The notes below the pieces were generated by a model. The model did not search any database. It was not told the DNA's origin and saw only the letters and a program-made list of their open reading frames with translations. From Sarcophilus harrisii (taxonomy: Eukaryota > Chordata > Mammalia > Dasyuromorphia > Dasyuridae): 64,000 bases of DNA. Below, piece by piece: positions 10,921 to 22,740 of the stretch; position 1 is the stretch's first letter, and each line of letters starts with the position of its first letter. A program made the translations under genes and the position numbers. The stretch spans positions 672,361,087 through 672,425,086 of the forward strand of contig NC_045426.1 of the NCBI RefSeq assembly GCF_902635505.1, read 5' to 3'.

Positions 10921-13900
10921 CTGTCAACAAGAGAATGGACCATAAATAGTCAGCAAATGCCAGCCCATCTCTAAATGGGTTTGAGGATAGACAACAACCC
11001 TCCCACCACCCACACTTTTTGCCCATGTATCCTCAGCATGATCACTTACAGGGGGAGCAGAGCTCTTCTAGGGATGAAACCATCTGCAAAAAGGGAATGA
11101 TGGGCTTAATGGGATTACAAGGACAAGTGGCTCACCCATTCCCAGAGCATACTAACCAACTCACATTTTCCACTGACATCTCTGCATAGAATCTGTTCTT
11201 TGCTGGTGAATTGGATTACATCCATGATCTCCCCACGTCTGATAGCCAAGTTTCTACCACCTCCACGACGGGTTTTGGCATTAGGGTCAATCATCATCCT
11301 TGTCAAGGTCACAATGTCACCTTCAAACTAAGAGCACATAATGGTAGGATAGCTTCAGTCACTTTCTTTTACCCCAAGTTATTCACCCTGAAAGTCTAAT
11401 GTAAAAAAACCATTTACTGCGATTACAGCTACTCTGATAAATTGTCTCCAGACCCTAAAACCTCATCAGATCCTGTTCATACCTGGGCTAGATTAGACTG
11501 AAAAGAGGGTGATGGTGTAGAAATGTTTGGTCCTGACCTTAAATTTCTTCCTGAATTCCCTTTCTGCTTTTTCTTCTTTCTTGTACTGCTTCAGGGGGTT
11601 AGAGATTTCCTCTGTGTTAGCCTCTTCTGCAGGTTTCCAACTATTCCTGAAGATGGATAGTTACATTCATAATTGTAACAGGCTACAGATGCCTTGCCCC
11701 CCAGACTCCCCATTCAGTTTTCAGACCCCATCCCTGCACCCTGAACCCTTAAGTTACCACAGTTGCCGGCCAGCTTGTTGGAAATCTTTTAGAGTTCTCT
11801 CTGCAGCCAGTAGATTATCTGAGAAAGCCAAACAGCCAGGCTGACAAAGGGGACCAAGGTATTGGGCTCTTCTTACCCCCCCCCCCCCCCCCCCCCCCCA
11901 ACTCTGGGTTCTTCACAGGCTTCCTCCTTGTCCCCAGTATTACAACTTGAATATGCGGTGTCTACATATTATAACAGCAGTCATTTATGGACATAAACTA
12001 GGGAGGTTCTGTCTTTCACAGGAACGGCAAGTTGATTCTGGTATTAACAGTAATAATATCTGAGTGAAGTGTCTGGAGGGAGCAAATTAAAAGTGAGACT
12101 GGCTTGCCAAAGGTCTGTAGCAATATGGAGGATGATCTCCACAGACTTCAAGAGAGATTCTCTGTAAGGTGAGGATCCTTTAAAACAACTCTTGGTGGAT
12201 GACACTACTGACTCCCTTATGAGGGAGAGGGTACAATGAATCAGGAGAGAATGCAGAGAAAACGATAGAATGAAGAATGCCTAGAAATCAAATGATTGAA
12301 AGCGGATTAGTAAACCCCAAGATTAATCTGTCAATACATTTACTTTAGAGACAGATATGGATTTAGAGACAGTAATGGATAGTGATCCAGACTCAGAAAT
12401 TTTTAGAGAGATTGCATTTGGATAGTCCTCCCAGGCTGCCTTTAAGAGGACCATATGTGGAGAAACAGAACTCGAGAGGAAGCAGAAGGAGCAGTCTGGG
12501 CCCTGCCATCTGAGAATCAGGTAACAGAAAACTAAACAGGGACCCGACATCTATCGGGAGGAACTGTCATGGTGGAAGGACTAGACTACAGTCATCCTTG
12601 GCATCAGAAGATGGAGCGAGGCAACAGCAGGTGAGAGCTGCAAAAGCAAAATAGAATGAACTGCCATAGGAGGTAGCAGGTTGCACATGAGTGGTTGGCG
12701 AGCCGCTTTTAATGACCACTTGGTGATATGGTCGATGGAATTCTTATTCGGGTGCAGGAGTTTCACCTCAGATTCGAAAGATAGTTTTCCTGGGGACTTA
12801 CGGAGAGGTGAACTGAGGGAAGTGAATTGAGGATACCTAAGGCCAGAAATAGTTTGGGCACTTGAGACCCAAGACCTAAGGAAATGGATTCTGAAGCTGT
12901 ACTCTAATCTGTCCTTCACAAAACTGTTCAATTAAGTTCTACAATTAAGTTCAATTAAGTACTACTCTTAACCACATGCAGTAAAATTACTTTTGCTATT
13001 CCAGACAACTGGACTGTTCTGATACGCATTGAAAGGAGGTAAAGTGTGTATGTGTGTAAATAGGAGCAGAGCATCATGAAGCACAGGAATAATTCATTTT
13101 TATATATAATGTCTGGAAGCTTACAACACACTCATAACCAGAAAGCAAGAGAGGGAAGTTGTGTGTAGCAATATCCCCATATTGTAGATAAGGATAGCAA
13201 TATCCCCATATTGTAGATAAGGAAAGAGGAGGCACTTAACAGGGTGATTTCAGGTCTAGTTCTCTACACCACAGCATATCAATCCCTTGGAAGGTAGCAC
13301 TTGGCAGGGAGCCAGTAGTGAGATAGACAATGTAGTAGACCTTCCTGCACCCCTCTTCACAGTCTGCCAGCTAACTAGATCTGAGCCCTCTGGACTAAGA
13401 CAAGATTCCTCTTTTCCCCCCCTTCCCCCAAAAAAATTTGGAATTTGAGTCCATATCAATATACTGATTGAAACAGAGAAAATGAAAATTAAAGCAAAAT
13501 TAAGAATTAAAAACATAATTAAACTTGAAAGAATACTGAACGACTATCAGGTGCAATGCAAAGAGCATGAGGTCTAATCAATATTAGAGTTCTAGTTCCA
13601 ATTACTCCTTTAGGCAAATCATTAACCTTCCTGGCTTCACTTATTTTCTTTATAAATTACTCAGATCATTTCTACTGTTGGGATTCCTAAGAGACCAGAC
13701 ATTTAGACAGAAACCAGGAGCCAAAGACCATTTTCCACTTTGGAAACTGAATTTGGAAAAGTTTGTGGGGGGGGGGTGGTGGTGAGGAGCAGCTGCTCTT
13801 TAAAAGGAAGAAGGGAGATTAAGGGCCTCAAAAAGGCCCCTGAATGAACAGTTATAGGAATGCTCCAGTGTCACTGAATTGATATTGATGAGTAGTTCAA

Positions 13901-15224
13901 AGTTAACCCAAAGCTCTGAGGGAGCTTTTACTATGGATCTCAAAACATCCAACTCCTCCTAATAAGGTAACCCTAGGAAGCCAGAGGAGATTTATGGGGC
14001 AGTGAATGAGATTCCTGGCACTGACTTTGAAATCAAATGATGGGAAAGCCTATGTTTGAGAGAAACTCTTCCTAAATAACAGAGGAATTCACATAGTTAA
14101 TTGAAACTATGAACTATCCCATGGGGGTCACTCAGGATGGAAAGGTCATAGTGAGAGTTCTGATAAAAGGTGATCCACTGGAAAAGGAAGTGGCAAACTA
14201 CAATATTTTTGCCAAGAAAATCCCATGAATGATAGTAAGATACTAAAAAGTAATATCAAAAAGGGGCAGCTAGATGGTGCAGTGGATAGAGCACCAGCCC
14301 TGGAGTCAGGAGACCCTGGGTTCAAACCCAGCCCCAGACAACACTTCTTTGCTTCCTTATGTGGCCCTGGACAAGTCATTACCCCAATTGTCTTGAGCTA
14401 CCCCACTCCCCAAAATAATGACATCAGAAGATGTCATTCAGGTTGAGAGCCTAATGTGCTACAGTTCTTAGGATCATAAAGAGTCACAAACAACTGAACA
14501 AATGGAGAAAACCAGAACTTCCTTTCATCCTCGAGAGCTAAATCCATTTCATGTCACTACTAGGCAAGTGTAATTGTGGGGTTTCACTAGGACAGAAAGT
14601 TGCTGACTCTTAAGATTTCAGCTGTCTGGGAAGGGGTCCCACAGATAGAGTCCTTTAATTCTGCAACCTTTACCCGGAAACACAGGAGAGGCAGTGGTAG
14701 GAAGCCAAAACTTTCTGTGGTCAACTGTGTGCTAATGAGGAGATGTCGCAAGCTTCACCGAGGACCTCAGGAAAAGGCCAGGAAAGACCCCCCCCCCAAA
14801 AAGAAAAAAAAAACAGAAGCAGCTATATTTGGGGTCATTTAAGCACCTCAGACTTGGAAAAGAGATCCAAATTTGTCTCATCTAATCCCCCAGCATGTGC
14901 CAGACTCCCCTGGGTCCTCTGGAAGCTAATTCATCCAACTTCTATATTGACCCCCCGCAATGATTGAATACTCACTATATTACAAGGCTGACTTGCACTC
15001 AGAGTTGAGATGGTTTTCTGAAGGAGCAGTTGAAGACTGTTGGAGGAGTCACTTGTAAGTGGGGGAAGGGTAGAGCTATCTGTGTCACAAGTGTAATGAG
15101 GAAACCCAGGGACAGGCCACAGGGTCAAATGAGGAAGAAAATGGAAATAAGAGATCACAGGGCAATATTAGAACCTCCAAATAAGTCCCCAGAGGCTTAT
15201 TGAAGGATTAGGATCAATTAAGGA

Positions 15225-15256
<32 letters not shown>

Positions 15257-18200
15257 CGATGTTTCCCTTGATCTCTGCAAGAGGCAATATCACATAGACG
15301 AAAGATGCTGATTTTGGAATCAGAGGACCTACATTCAAATTCCAGCTCTGAGCCCATTTTACAGGAAGGGAAATGGGATGCAGCTTAGGGTCACAAAGTG
15401 GTGAATGGAAACTCAAATTCCAGGAATAAGTGAGTCCCTAAAATCCTGAGAAAAAAAGAATTGAAATGCAGGAAGAATGAGTGGGGGTTCTTTGCTGGAA
15501 AGTCCATGAGGTCAAAACTATTTTCATAATTCCAAGGCATTATTTGCCTCCTAAAATATTCCTTTTCCAATGACATATCTGTTTGAAGCTGGATTTTCTT
15601 AATTTTGGCTCAAAATAACAGGGCAGCCGAGTGAATGAAGAAACAGAGGAAAATCTTAAACCAGACATTAAAGAAATTTGCAAAAAATATGTAAAGCAAT
15701 ACTATTCCCTTAATTTCCCCCCAAAATTGGCTATTTTTATTTAAAAAGCTATTTATGTTCATGTATAAAATGGATTTATTGTTATTGAAAAGTGAATTCA
15801 AATATTCTCAAATTTTAGCAGTTTTAATCTCTAAAACAGTGTCAATAGATTGAGCTCACATAAACAAAAGCTTTTTAGGAGGCCCCCTGAGACCAAAAAA
15901 TTTGAGAACCACCTAACTAGGTTTTTGTCCCCAGGACCGCAGGTTCAGATCCCATCAATTAATCCAGCTAGGTTAAAAGGGACCTGGCCCTGGGCATGAT
16001 CAAAGGAGTTAGCCACCTAAAACTCCTCTCTCTAAAACTTACCTCATCTCCAGACCCTGATCTAGTGACTTTGCAGTATGAGGCATCAGTTTCCTTGCTT
16101 TTAAAATGGAGGCTGTACCACTCATTGAAAGGGAAGTGCTTCAGAAGTAAGTTAGTATCCTAGAAAGGATTGTAGACTGGAAAATCCACACCACCTCTCC
16201 TAAAATTTACAGCCTCATGCTCCACTTCCCTCGTGGATACACACCTCTCCTCTTGGGGCCTGGTGGACAAGGGTTTGGCTCCACATCATCATAGATCTCA
16301 TCTGGATCCCTGAGGGGAAAGTGGGATTAGAGAAGGCCATAGGACCTTCCCACAGCCTCTCCAAAGTGCCCCCTCCACCCTTCCCAAGTCCCTAGACTTA
16401 CTGTGGAATGGGAGGGACTGGGGGGCCCAGCCGGCTACTACTGGAAAAGGATCCTGGCTTCTGAAGCGCTGTCACTTGGGTCGCCTTATTCAAGATGGTT
16501 TTCTTGCCTGGATAGAGTTATACCAGGACAATTGAAGGCTTTCAGGAGAGTCTGACCCCACAGCTACCCACTGGAGGGAGCCATGCAAATTGTATAATAA
16601 TGACTTATTTATGAAGATTTGAAATGTTTTTTTCTCCCAGTGGGAAAGACTGGATTTGAATATCATCCCCAATATTAGCTAAGTAACCCCTTTAGGTAAG
16701 TCACTTTCTCAACCAGAGAGTGGAACAACTGGGTCCTGGTCATATTGGAGCTCTAAACCCCAATCCTCACCCTCCCCAAACCACCATAATCCAGGTTCTG
16801 CATCCTCCTCCAATTTTTCTTGACAATCCAAAAACTCACCTGTAGGTCTTTTGTGTATGATTGCTTTCCTCCTGAATTGTTCTAAGTTCAGGATACCTGG
16901 TGGGAGGGGGGGCTTGGGAGGCTGGGGACCAAGAGTCTTCAGAGGGGGCAGAGGTTTCCTGCGGGGGACACTTGGGGCCGGCTCCTTCCTAGGAGTCCTT
17001 GAAGAACTCAAGGGGATGGGGTTTGGAGGTGAGGATGCCTTCTTTCCAACATTTCCTGCAATTCTCCATGGTGGCTGCTGGTCTCTGGAAGTCTCCCTGG
17101 TCCTGGTTCTGGCTTGAGGGCCTCTTCCTAAATTAGGGTGCCACGTACTAGGTGGGGCCCCTTGTCCTTGCCATGGAGGGCCTTTGTGGTTAGTTGCAGA
17201 AGCCCCAGAAGGAGATGAACTCTCAGAAACAGTATGCACACGAGCCAGACATGGCACTTGAGAGCCCTTGGGTAATGGTGGCTTCTTGGGTACCTCACTA
17301 AAACCAGTCTGCAGGTCCTGGAACTTAGCTTTAAGATTCTGAAAGTCCTGGTGACTCTCCTGTGAGACACAAAGCATCATAGAATCTCAGAATTCAAAGA
17401 TGGGTTAGACTTGAGAAGACATCCAGTCCAACCTTGTGTGAACAGGAATCCGTTCTAATTCTTATGGCTGCTTAGCCAGCTGCTTCTCAAAAGCCCCTAA
17501 AGGATAGTGGAACTAGTACTTGACAGCACTGTATGGACTGTTTTACTTTGGGACAATTGTGATTGCTAGAAAAAAATTTTTTTGACATCAAACCAAAGTC
17601 TGCTTATCTATAAGCACACAGACAAACCAAGATGGTCAGAGATTATGAACATGCAGATAAACATATACAGAGCAATACACACACACAAAGTTGTTCAGCT
17701 TCTCCAATTAAAAGTTCTGAATGGTGTCCAGATTACTCTTGTCGAATGATCTCTTAGAAAGTGAGTCTCTGGACTGATCTAGAAATCCCACTGCTGGGCA
17801 CATGCCCCCAAAAGGGCACTGACACAGAAGCTCCATGAACGTGAGAATATTTATAGCAGTACTTTTTGTAGTAGCATAAATGTGGAAAGAATTTTGATAT
17901 GTCTATTGGAAGATAGCTAGATCAACTGTAGTATGTGAATAGAAGAATATGACTTGTGAGAAGCAAGACGGAGAAATATAGAAAGATCAATAAGCTGATG
18001 ATGCTGACTGATGGATCCATAGACAGTGGGTCATAAACAGCATACCCATAAACAGCAATAGACAGTGTTTATAGCAATGTAAATAGAACAGACTTCATAA
18101 AGCAATCGGATATGAATGTTGTAAAATCTTGAACAAACTTGGCTCCATAGAAAAGATGAGAAAGTATTTCCATCTTGCCTCCTTTACGGGGTCGGAGACT

Positions 18201-18280
18201 CCACAGATGTGAAACATATATATCTTCAGATTTTTTTTGATATATTGATCTGTTTTGCTCATTTTTTTCCTCTTCCTCTT

Positions 18281-18328
<48 letters not shown>

Positions 18329-19772
18329 GGTTATAAGAGATGCTCTCTGAGAGGAGGGAATGAAATATGGAGGAAATCTGGGGCAAAGTAAAAACAAAAT
18401 AATATACTAATAAAATTCTAATTTAAAAAAGGTTTTTTAAAGGGAAGCATGTCAGTTTTCTTTTATACTAAACTGATAAATATTTACTTGAACACTCCTG
18501 CCTCTGGAGAAACTGACTTAGGAGATGGGTTGAAGACCCAAACATCTTCAATGCTGTCACAAATATTGCCCTACCCTGTCTCAGTCCCATAAGTGGGGAC
18601 AAGTCTTTCTGACCTATTTTGCTTGAACAGTCTGTGGGCCCCTGGGGCCCACAGGAAGCCCCCACCCCCTTGGAATTCAATTTTCAGGTCATCACCAGCC
18701 AGGCCCGCCCCCCTCCTTCTCCCCCTCCCCCCACTTTAACTATTATTATCCCCTTTCTTATATTCCCCCTTCAACCATGGCCCATATTTCCTTCCCCCCG
18801 CCAGATACTGCCTATCTCTCCTCTCCCCACCCAGGTAGCTATAGCATGTTACTAACATAGCCATTGCCCAATGGCATTAAAGAAAAATGAGGGCACCAAC
18901 GTGCCCTAATTGGGGGTGGGGTTTTGAAGAAACAAAAGCAAGGAGAGCTGGAAAGGGTTGGATGAGAAGTAAGCAAAGTCTTCTATGAAAGCAAGCTCTT
19001 TGAGTCCCAGGGCTGATTCTACCACTCTCTCCTGGGAAAACTCATGCCATTTAACATGGGAGCCAAAAAGAAATGGTCCTAGGCCAGGGGAAGAGATTGG
19101 TGTCATGGACTGGACAAACACATGAGACCCAGCCTCTGTCATTGTCTCTAGCAGGAGAGGTACCAGGTAAGTCTGGACCCCCAGTGAATAATGACAACAG
19201 GTTATCCACTAAGGTCCATTAAGTTTCTTTACCTTGCCTTATTTGATCCCCACAACAACCACTAAGGTCAGTAGTGCACAAAGTCACCCCCATTTTGCAG
19301 ATGAGAAAACTGAGGCTGAGAGTAGTTAGATATCTCATTCAAAAATACAAAGTTAGGAACTGGAAACAGGTTTTCCTGACTCCAAGTTTTTCTACTGTAG
19401 CAGACTGACTTTATCCCACAGTGGCTCTCATTTGGAAGAAAAAACCCAGACTTCTTTGCCTAACTTTTAGGCAACCTTCTCTCCCTCAGTTTACATCTCA
19501 AGTTTCATCTCTTTTCCCTATATATCTTGTGATTTCAGCCTTGAGGGAGTCCTTCCTCCCTTCCCTCCACTATATTGCATCCTTTGCCTCCTACTGCTGT
19601 TCCTGACTACCCTCCCTAGACACACACATGGGGCCAAGAACCTCTCAGGTTCTCCTGAGCCAAAAGAAATGTTAGTAGAGCTTGAATTTGTTACTTCTGC
19701 TTTCTTCAAACATTCCTGTGAGTAAGAATAAGGGGTGGCAGGGAGGGAGGAACAGAAAGAGTCGCTTACCAT
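10887..19772 (-). CDS. PRAM1: PRAM1, adaptor with proline-rich region and C-terminal SH3-like domain
   Basis: PRAM1 is a cytoplasmic adaptor of myeloid cells, related to ADAP (FYB1); it acts in integrin and Fc-receptor signalling. Coding exons read on the minus strand: start ATG 19772-19770 followed directly by a donor; 17359-16840; 16507-16402; 16309-16245; 11646-11538; 11327-11165; 11083-11050; 10920-10887 (stop). Diagnostic matches: ESHQDFQNLKAKFQ at the N terminus, KPPLPPGILNLEQFRR, DPDEIYDDVEP, EEKAEREFRKKFK and MMIDPNAKTRRGGG. Phases agree except between the exons at 16245 and 11646, so at least one small exon is missing from my model. The product is roughly 350 residues, about half the human length, because the KKPPxPE repeats are few. 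A possible poly(A) signal on this strand is at 10165-10160. Confidence 0.9.
11050..11083 (-). CDS. PRAM1: PRAM1 exon: end of the SH3-like domain
   Basis: A 34-base exon (acceptor TTTTTGCAG, donor GTAAGT) encoding YGFIPRRALLPL with the flanking bases; human has YGYVPRTALLPL. Confidence 0.88.
11165..11327 (-). CDS. PRAM1: PRAM1 exon: helically extended SH3-like domain
   Basis: A 163-base exon encoding FEGDIVTLTRMMIDPNAK, TRRGGGRNLAIRRGEIMDVI and QFTSKEQILCRDVSGK. It is the most conserved part of the gene and places the identification beyond doubt. The acceptor is CTCTTAG and the donor GTGAGT. Confidence 0.95.
11538..11646 (-). CDS. PRAM1: PRAM1 exon: basic helix before the SH3-like domain
   Basis: A 109-base exon encoding NSWKPAEEANTEEISNPLKQ, then YKKEEKAEREFRKKFK. 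It matches human LKQLRKAEKAEREFRKKFK, the amphipathic helix that extends the SH3 fold in this family. Donor GTCAGG is weak. Confidence 0.88.
11647..16244. other. Large PRAM1 intron with repeats
   Basis: Contains a 24-base C run (11876-11899), an exact 29-base tandem duplication (13166-13194 and 13195-13223), nested SINEs (14140-14505), a T-run (15228-15253) and SINE-like pieces at 15280-15420. A 19-base candidate exon at 16061-16043 would restore the PRAM1 phase. The rest is unremarkable. Confidence 0.6.
14140..14505 (+). repeat. SINE inserted into a SINE
   Basis: The outer element has an RTE-like tail in two halves: GGAAGTGGCAAACTACAATA near 14185 and ATCATAAAGAGTCACAAACA near 14472. Between them is a head-type SINE (14263 to about 14420) starting GGGGCAGCTAGATGGTGCAG with GTTCAAACCCAGCC as the B box. 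The inner copy is thus the younger. Confidence 0.75.
16245..16309 (-). CDS. PRAM1: PRAM1 exon: tyrosine motif EIYDDVEP
   Basis: A 65-base exon encoding QDPDEIYDDVEPNPCPPGPK. YDDV is the SH2-ligand type motif of the ADAP/PRAM1 family (human ELYDDVEP). The acceptor CCCCTCAG is strong; the donor GTGTGTAT is weak but in frame with the matching residues. Confidence 0.82.
16402..16507 (-). CDS. PRAM1: PRAM1 exon: Ser/Pro linker
   Basis: A 106-base exon between TATCCAG and GTAAGT encoding KKTILNKATQVTALQKPGSF, then SSSRLGPPVPPIP. Phases fit on both sides. There is no clear human counterpart beyond position and composition. Confidence 0.75.
16840..17359 (-). CDS. PRAM1: PRAM1 proline-rich exon
   Basis: A 520-base exon (acceptor TCTCACAG, donor GTGAGT). 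It encodes ESHQDFQNLKAKFQDLQTGF, then a basic Pro-rich region with PKKPPLPKG, RKPLPPLKT and KPPLPPGILNLEQFRR. The last motif is the counterpart of human KPPLPPG...SFRR and is an SH3-ligand type. Human PRAM1 has many tandem KKPPQPEL-like units here; this exon has about one, so the array either expanded in placentals or shrank here. Confidence 0.92.
17780..18425 (+). repeat. Old L1 3' region, sense, with AT repeat
   Basis: AAATCCCACTGCTGGGCACA and the following bases match the end of L1 ORF2, and TACTAATAAAATTC closes it. An (AT)n tract (18283-18310) and a T-run sit within the 3' UTR part. It lies in a PRAM1 intron. Confidence 0.6.
19240..19400 (+). repeat. MIR-like CORE-SINE
   Basis: CCATTTTGCAGATGAGAAAA, CTGAGGCTGAGAG and TTTTCCTGACTCCAAG give the usual MIR-type order. 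Confidence 0.7.
19770..19772 (-). CDS. PRAM1: PRAM1 start codon at the end of exon 1
   Basis: On the minus strand the sequence reads CAAGATCCATG then GTAAGCGAC, so the ATG is the last codon of the exon and joins GAG AGT CAC of the next exon to give MESHQDF (human MGSHQDF). The phase-0 fit supports it. The 5' end of the exon and the promoter are not defined; no CpG island is visible here, as expected for a blood-cell gene. Confidence 0.75.
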
Positions 19773-20429
19773 GGATCTTGAGCTCCGTTGGTGCAGTAGT
19801 CGGTAGATTGGAGTGCTCTGCTGGTTTCTGAGACTTACCAACAACTGGGGGGTTGCAGAAATATCTGGGGCTACTTCCAGGAAGTAAACTCTGACAACCA
19901 GATGATACGTGTTGGAGCAGTGAGGGGAGGGAAGAGGAAGGAAAGAAGAAAGACCATGAGGTGGGAGGGGGTAGAGACAACCGGGAGGGACCTTCTTGAT
20001 CTCTACAGGTGCCTCCTCAGCTTCAAGGCCCAGCTCCAATCCGGCTTGTTCCAGGTTCAAGGTGATCTCTGTTGGTTCTACACAACTTCTTTCCTGAACC
20101 AGATGTGATTATAGTCTATATGTGAGGGGATGTTTTTTTTTTTTTTTTTTTCTGGGTTGTTCTAATAAGAAGACCTAGAGTAAAAGCTGAGCCCAAGTCT
20201 GAGTGCCTCTACTCCTAAATGATAGCTGAAGGGAAGGACTAGTGTTCTGAGTCCTGGAGGCCACACTACACAGGACCTCCTTTTGAATCTTGGGTCTCAC
20301 CTTCAGATCCATCTACCAAAGGGTCCACTGACCCAGTGGCCAGCATGGCCACTTACTTACTGACCTTCAATTCAATTCAATTTATCAAGTACCTAGTACA
20401 GTTATCCTTTCCACATTGATGGGGTTGGG

Positions 20430-20745
20430 GTATGGTTACCTATGATCTGGAAAATCCAAGTATTTTTGACCCATACTAGAGAAGAAGTCTGATTTTTTTT
20501 CTTTTTCTTTTATAAAGTTATTAAAATACCTTATAAAATTTGGGTTGATAGTATACAATACTATACAGCTATTTTATGCATTTCTGAGTTTCTAAACTTT
20601 TCTGTTATCTGATAGCCTTTGCATATCATCTGTGGCTTACCCAAAACTCTCCAAAAATTCCCTTTTAATTTTTTATACTAATACACAATATATCAAAACT
20701 GCAATGGGGAAAGTTGGAAAGTTGAGATGTGGAAAAGATAATTAT
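20430..20745 (+). repeat. Unassigned dispersed repeat, copy 1
   Basis: Shares TTTGGGTTGATA, TCTGAGTTTCTAAACTTT, GGCCTTTGCAT-like and AATTTTTTATAC blocks, in the same order, with 59195-59400. I cannot name the family. Confidence 0.55.
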
Positions 20746-21074
20746 GTGCAAAGTACTATCTTAGATGATGGTGGAAACAAAGATTTGAGAAAAGAGAGGA
20801 TACGTTCAATTTGAGGCTTGCAAAACTTAAATAGCTGGTAGGACCTCTAGGTGATGATGTCCAGCAGGCAGTTAGAGATGCTGTTGGACCTGGAATTTGA
20901 GACAAAAGGAGACTAAGGGTATACCACTGACCTAATTAATCACGGATCTCTCCACCTGAGAATCTTTCTACCCAGTAATCAACTGGCCTAAGGAACCCTT
21001 GACCCATAGACCCTAGTCTATATATATATATTCTCATCTATTCATCTGACAGACTTTTGTCCTTATAATTAGGC

Positions 21075-21700
21075 AGCACTGAGTTTCATTTTTGTCATTG
21101 TTGATATTTTCATTTACATTGTTGCAATTATTTTGTATAGTTTTCTTGTTTCTCCTTCATTTTGCAACAGAGAACTTCCTAAGAGTTTTCCCATACTTCA
21201 CTGACTTCATCATTTCTTAGAATGCATTAATATTCTATCATGATTAGCCTATCCATTCTCCAGTCACTAGATCTTTTGTTTCTATTTCATTGATACTATG
21301 TGGATGTGCTGTATTAACACGTTAATACTCTTGAGAGTTAAATTCTATCTTTGACTTTTTTATGGCATATCTCTCCTAAGAAGTGGGAACTGTAGTTCAA
21401 AGGTTATGAACAGATTAGTGACTTTTTTTAAAAAGCATAATTCAAATTGCTTTTTCTAATAGTTTGACCAATTCACTGCTCTGCCAACAGGGTGTAAGTG
21501 TATTTGTCTTTCCAAAACCCTTCTAACATTAACCATTCTCTTGTTGTGATTTTGCCAACTTGCAGGGTATGAAGTAAAATTTCAATTATTTTGATTTGCA
21601 TTTCTTACATAAATGACTTGGAATGTCTTTCATTTGACTTACAATTTGCAATTCTTTTGAGAATTATTTGCTCGCATATTTTGATTAGAATGTTACTGGA
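21075..21700 (-). repeat. Old L1 3' region, antisense
   Basis: TTGACCAATTCACTGCTCTG, CCAACAGGGTGTAAG and AATTATTTTGATTTGCATTT match the reverse complement of the L1 ORF2 end (compare 48.1-48.5 kb). Confidence 0.6.
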
Positions 21701-22344
21701 GAATGAATAAAAAAATGAATTTTGTTATATATTTCGTATATTTGTTATATATATATATATGTTATATATGTTATGTATTTTATGAATCAGTTTTATATAT
21801 GTTAGTTCCCTAAATAACTTTTGATCCTCTCTTTCAGTGTTATGACTTTCATTAATTCATTCAATTCATTCTGCAAGCTTTCATTAAACATTGATTGTGT
21901 GCCTGGTATAGGAAATATAATTAAGATAATAGTGCCTGTCCTAGGGTTCTGGAATTAGCAGATAAATATGCACACTCTGCTACAAGTTTGGGGTAGGTTT
22001 TTTAAAAAATGAGTGAGGATGTATGTATGTGTATAAATTTTATTTTGTGTGTATACAGTGCCTATACAGGGTTCCTTTGAATCAGTGATTTAATCAGTGT
22101 AGGAAATTCCAGGTAATAAAATTCCCTCTACCAATGCAGATCTGTGACTCTTGAGCAATTTGCCTTCCTAGGATATTGCCTAAGGCTAAGTGATTTACCC
22201 AACATACATCACAGGGAGCATATACAAAATAAATATGCTATGACAACTGGTGGAAATTAGGAAAAGTCTTGCGTAGGAAGGAGGGCTTCGTTGACACTGT
22301 TGTGACCACTACATTGTTCTCTGCAGTGGGGGGATAAGGGGAGG

Positions 22345-22740
22345 GGAATAAGTATTTATATAGTATCAACTTTGTGCCAAACGTTTTATAAACATTATCT
22401 CATTTGACCGTGGAAGCAGGGACTGTTATTATCCCCATTTTACCATTGAGGAAACCAAGGAAAACAGAAGTGAAGTTACTTGCTCAGGGTCACACCACTA
22501 GGGAGTGTCTGAGCACATATATAAATATATATATATATATTGCTGAGGCAATTGGGGTTAAATGACTTGCCCAGGGTCACACAAATAGAAAGTGTTGTGT
22601 CTGAGACTACATTTGAATTCAGGTCCTCCTGACTTCAGGGCTGGTGCTCTATCCACTGCCCATGTAGCTGCCCCCTGAGGGTATATTTGAACTAGGATCT
22701 TCCTAACTCCAAGTCAACTGCTCCATCCACTGTGGTACCA
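22345..22740 (+). repeat. MIR-like SINE split by a younger antisense SINE
   Basis: The outer copy runs from TATTTATATAGTATCAAC to about 22510 and resumes at 22676 (GAACTAGGATCTTCCTAACT). The inner copy, 22541-22675 on the minus strand, ends in CATGTAGCTGCCCCC, the reverse of the GGGGCAGCTA head, after a TA repeat. Confidence 0.75.

Noticed and set aside
19518-20060. A 180-codon minus-strand open frame starting MNLEQAGLELGLEAEEAPVE
   Set aside because: It runs through the donor of PRAM1 exon 1; no family match. It could contain 5' UTR sequence, but I cannot support coding.
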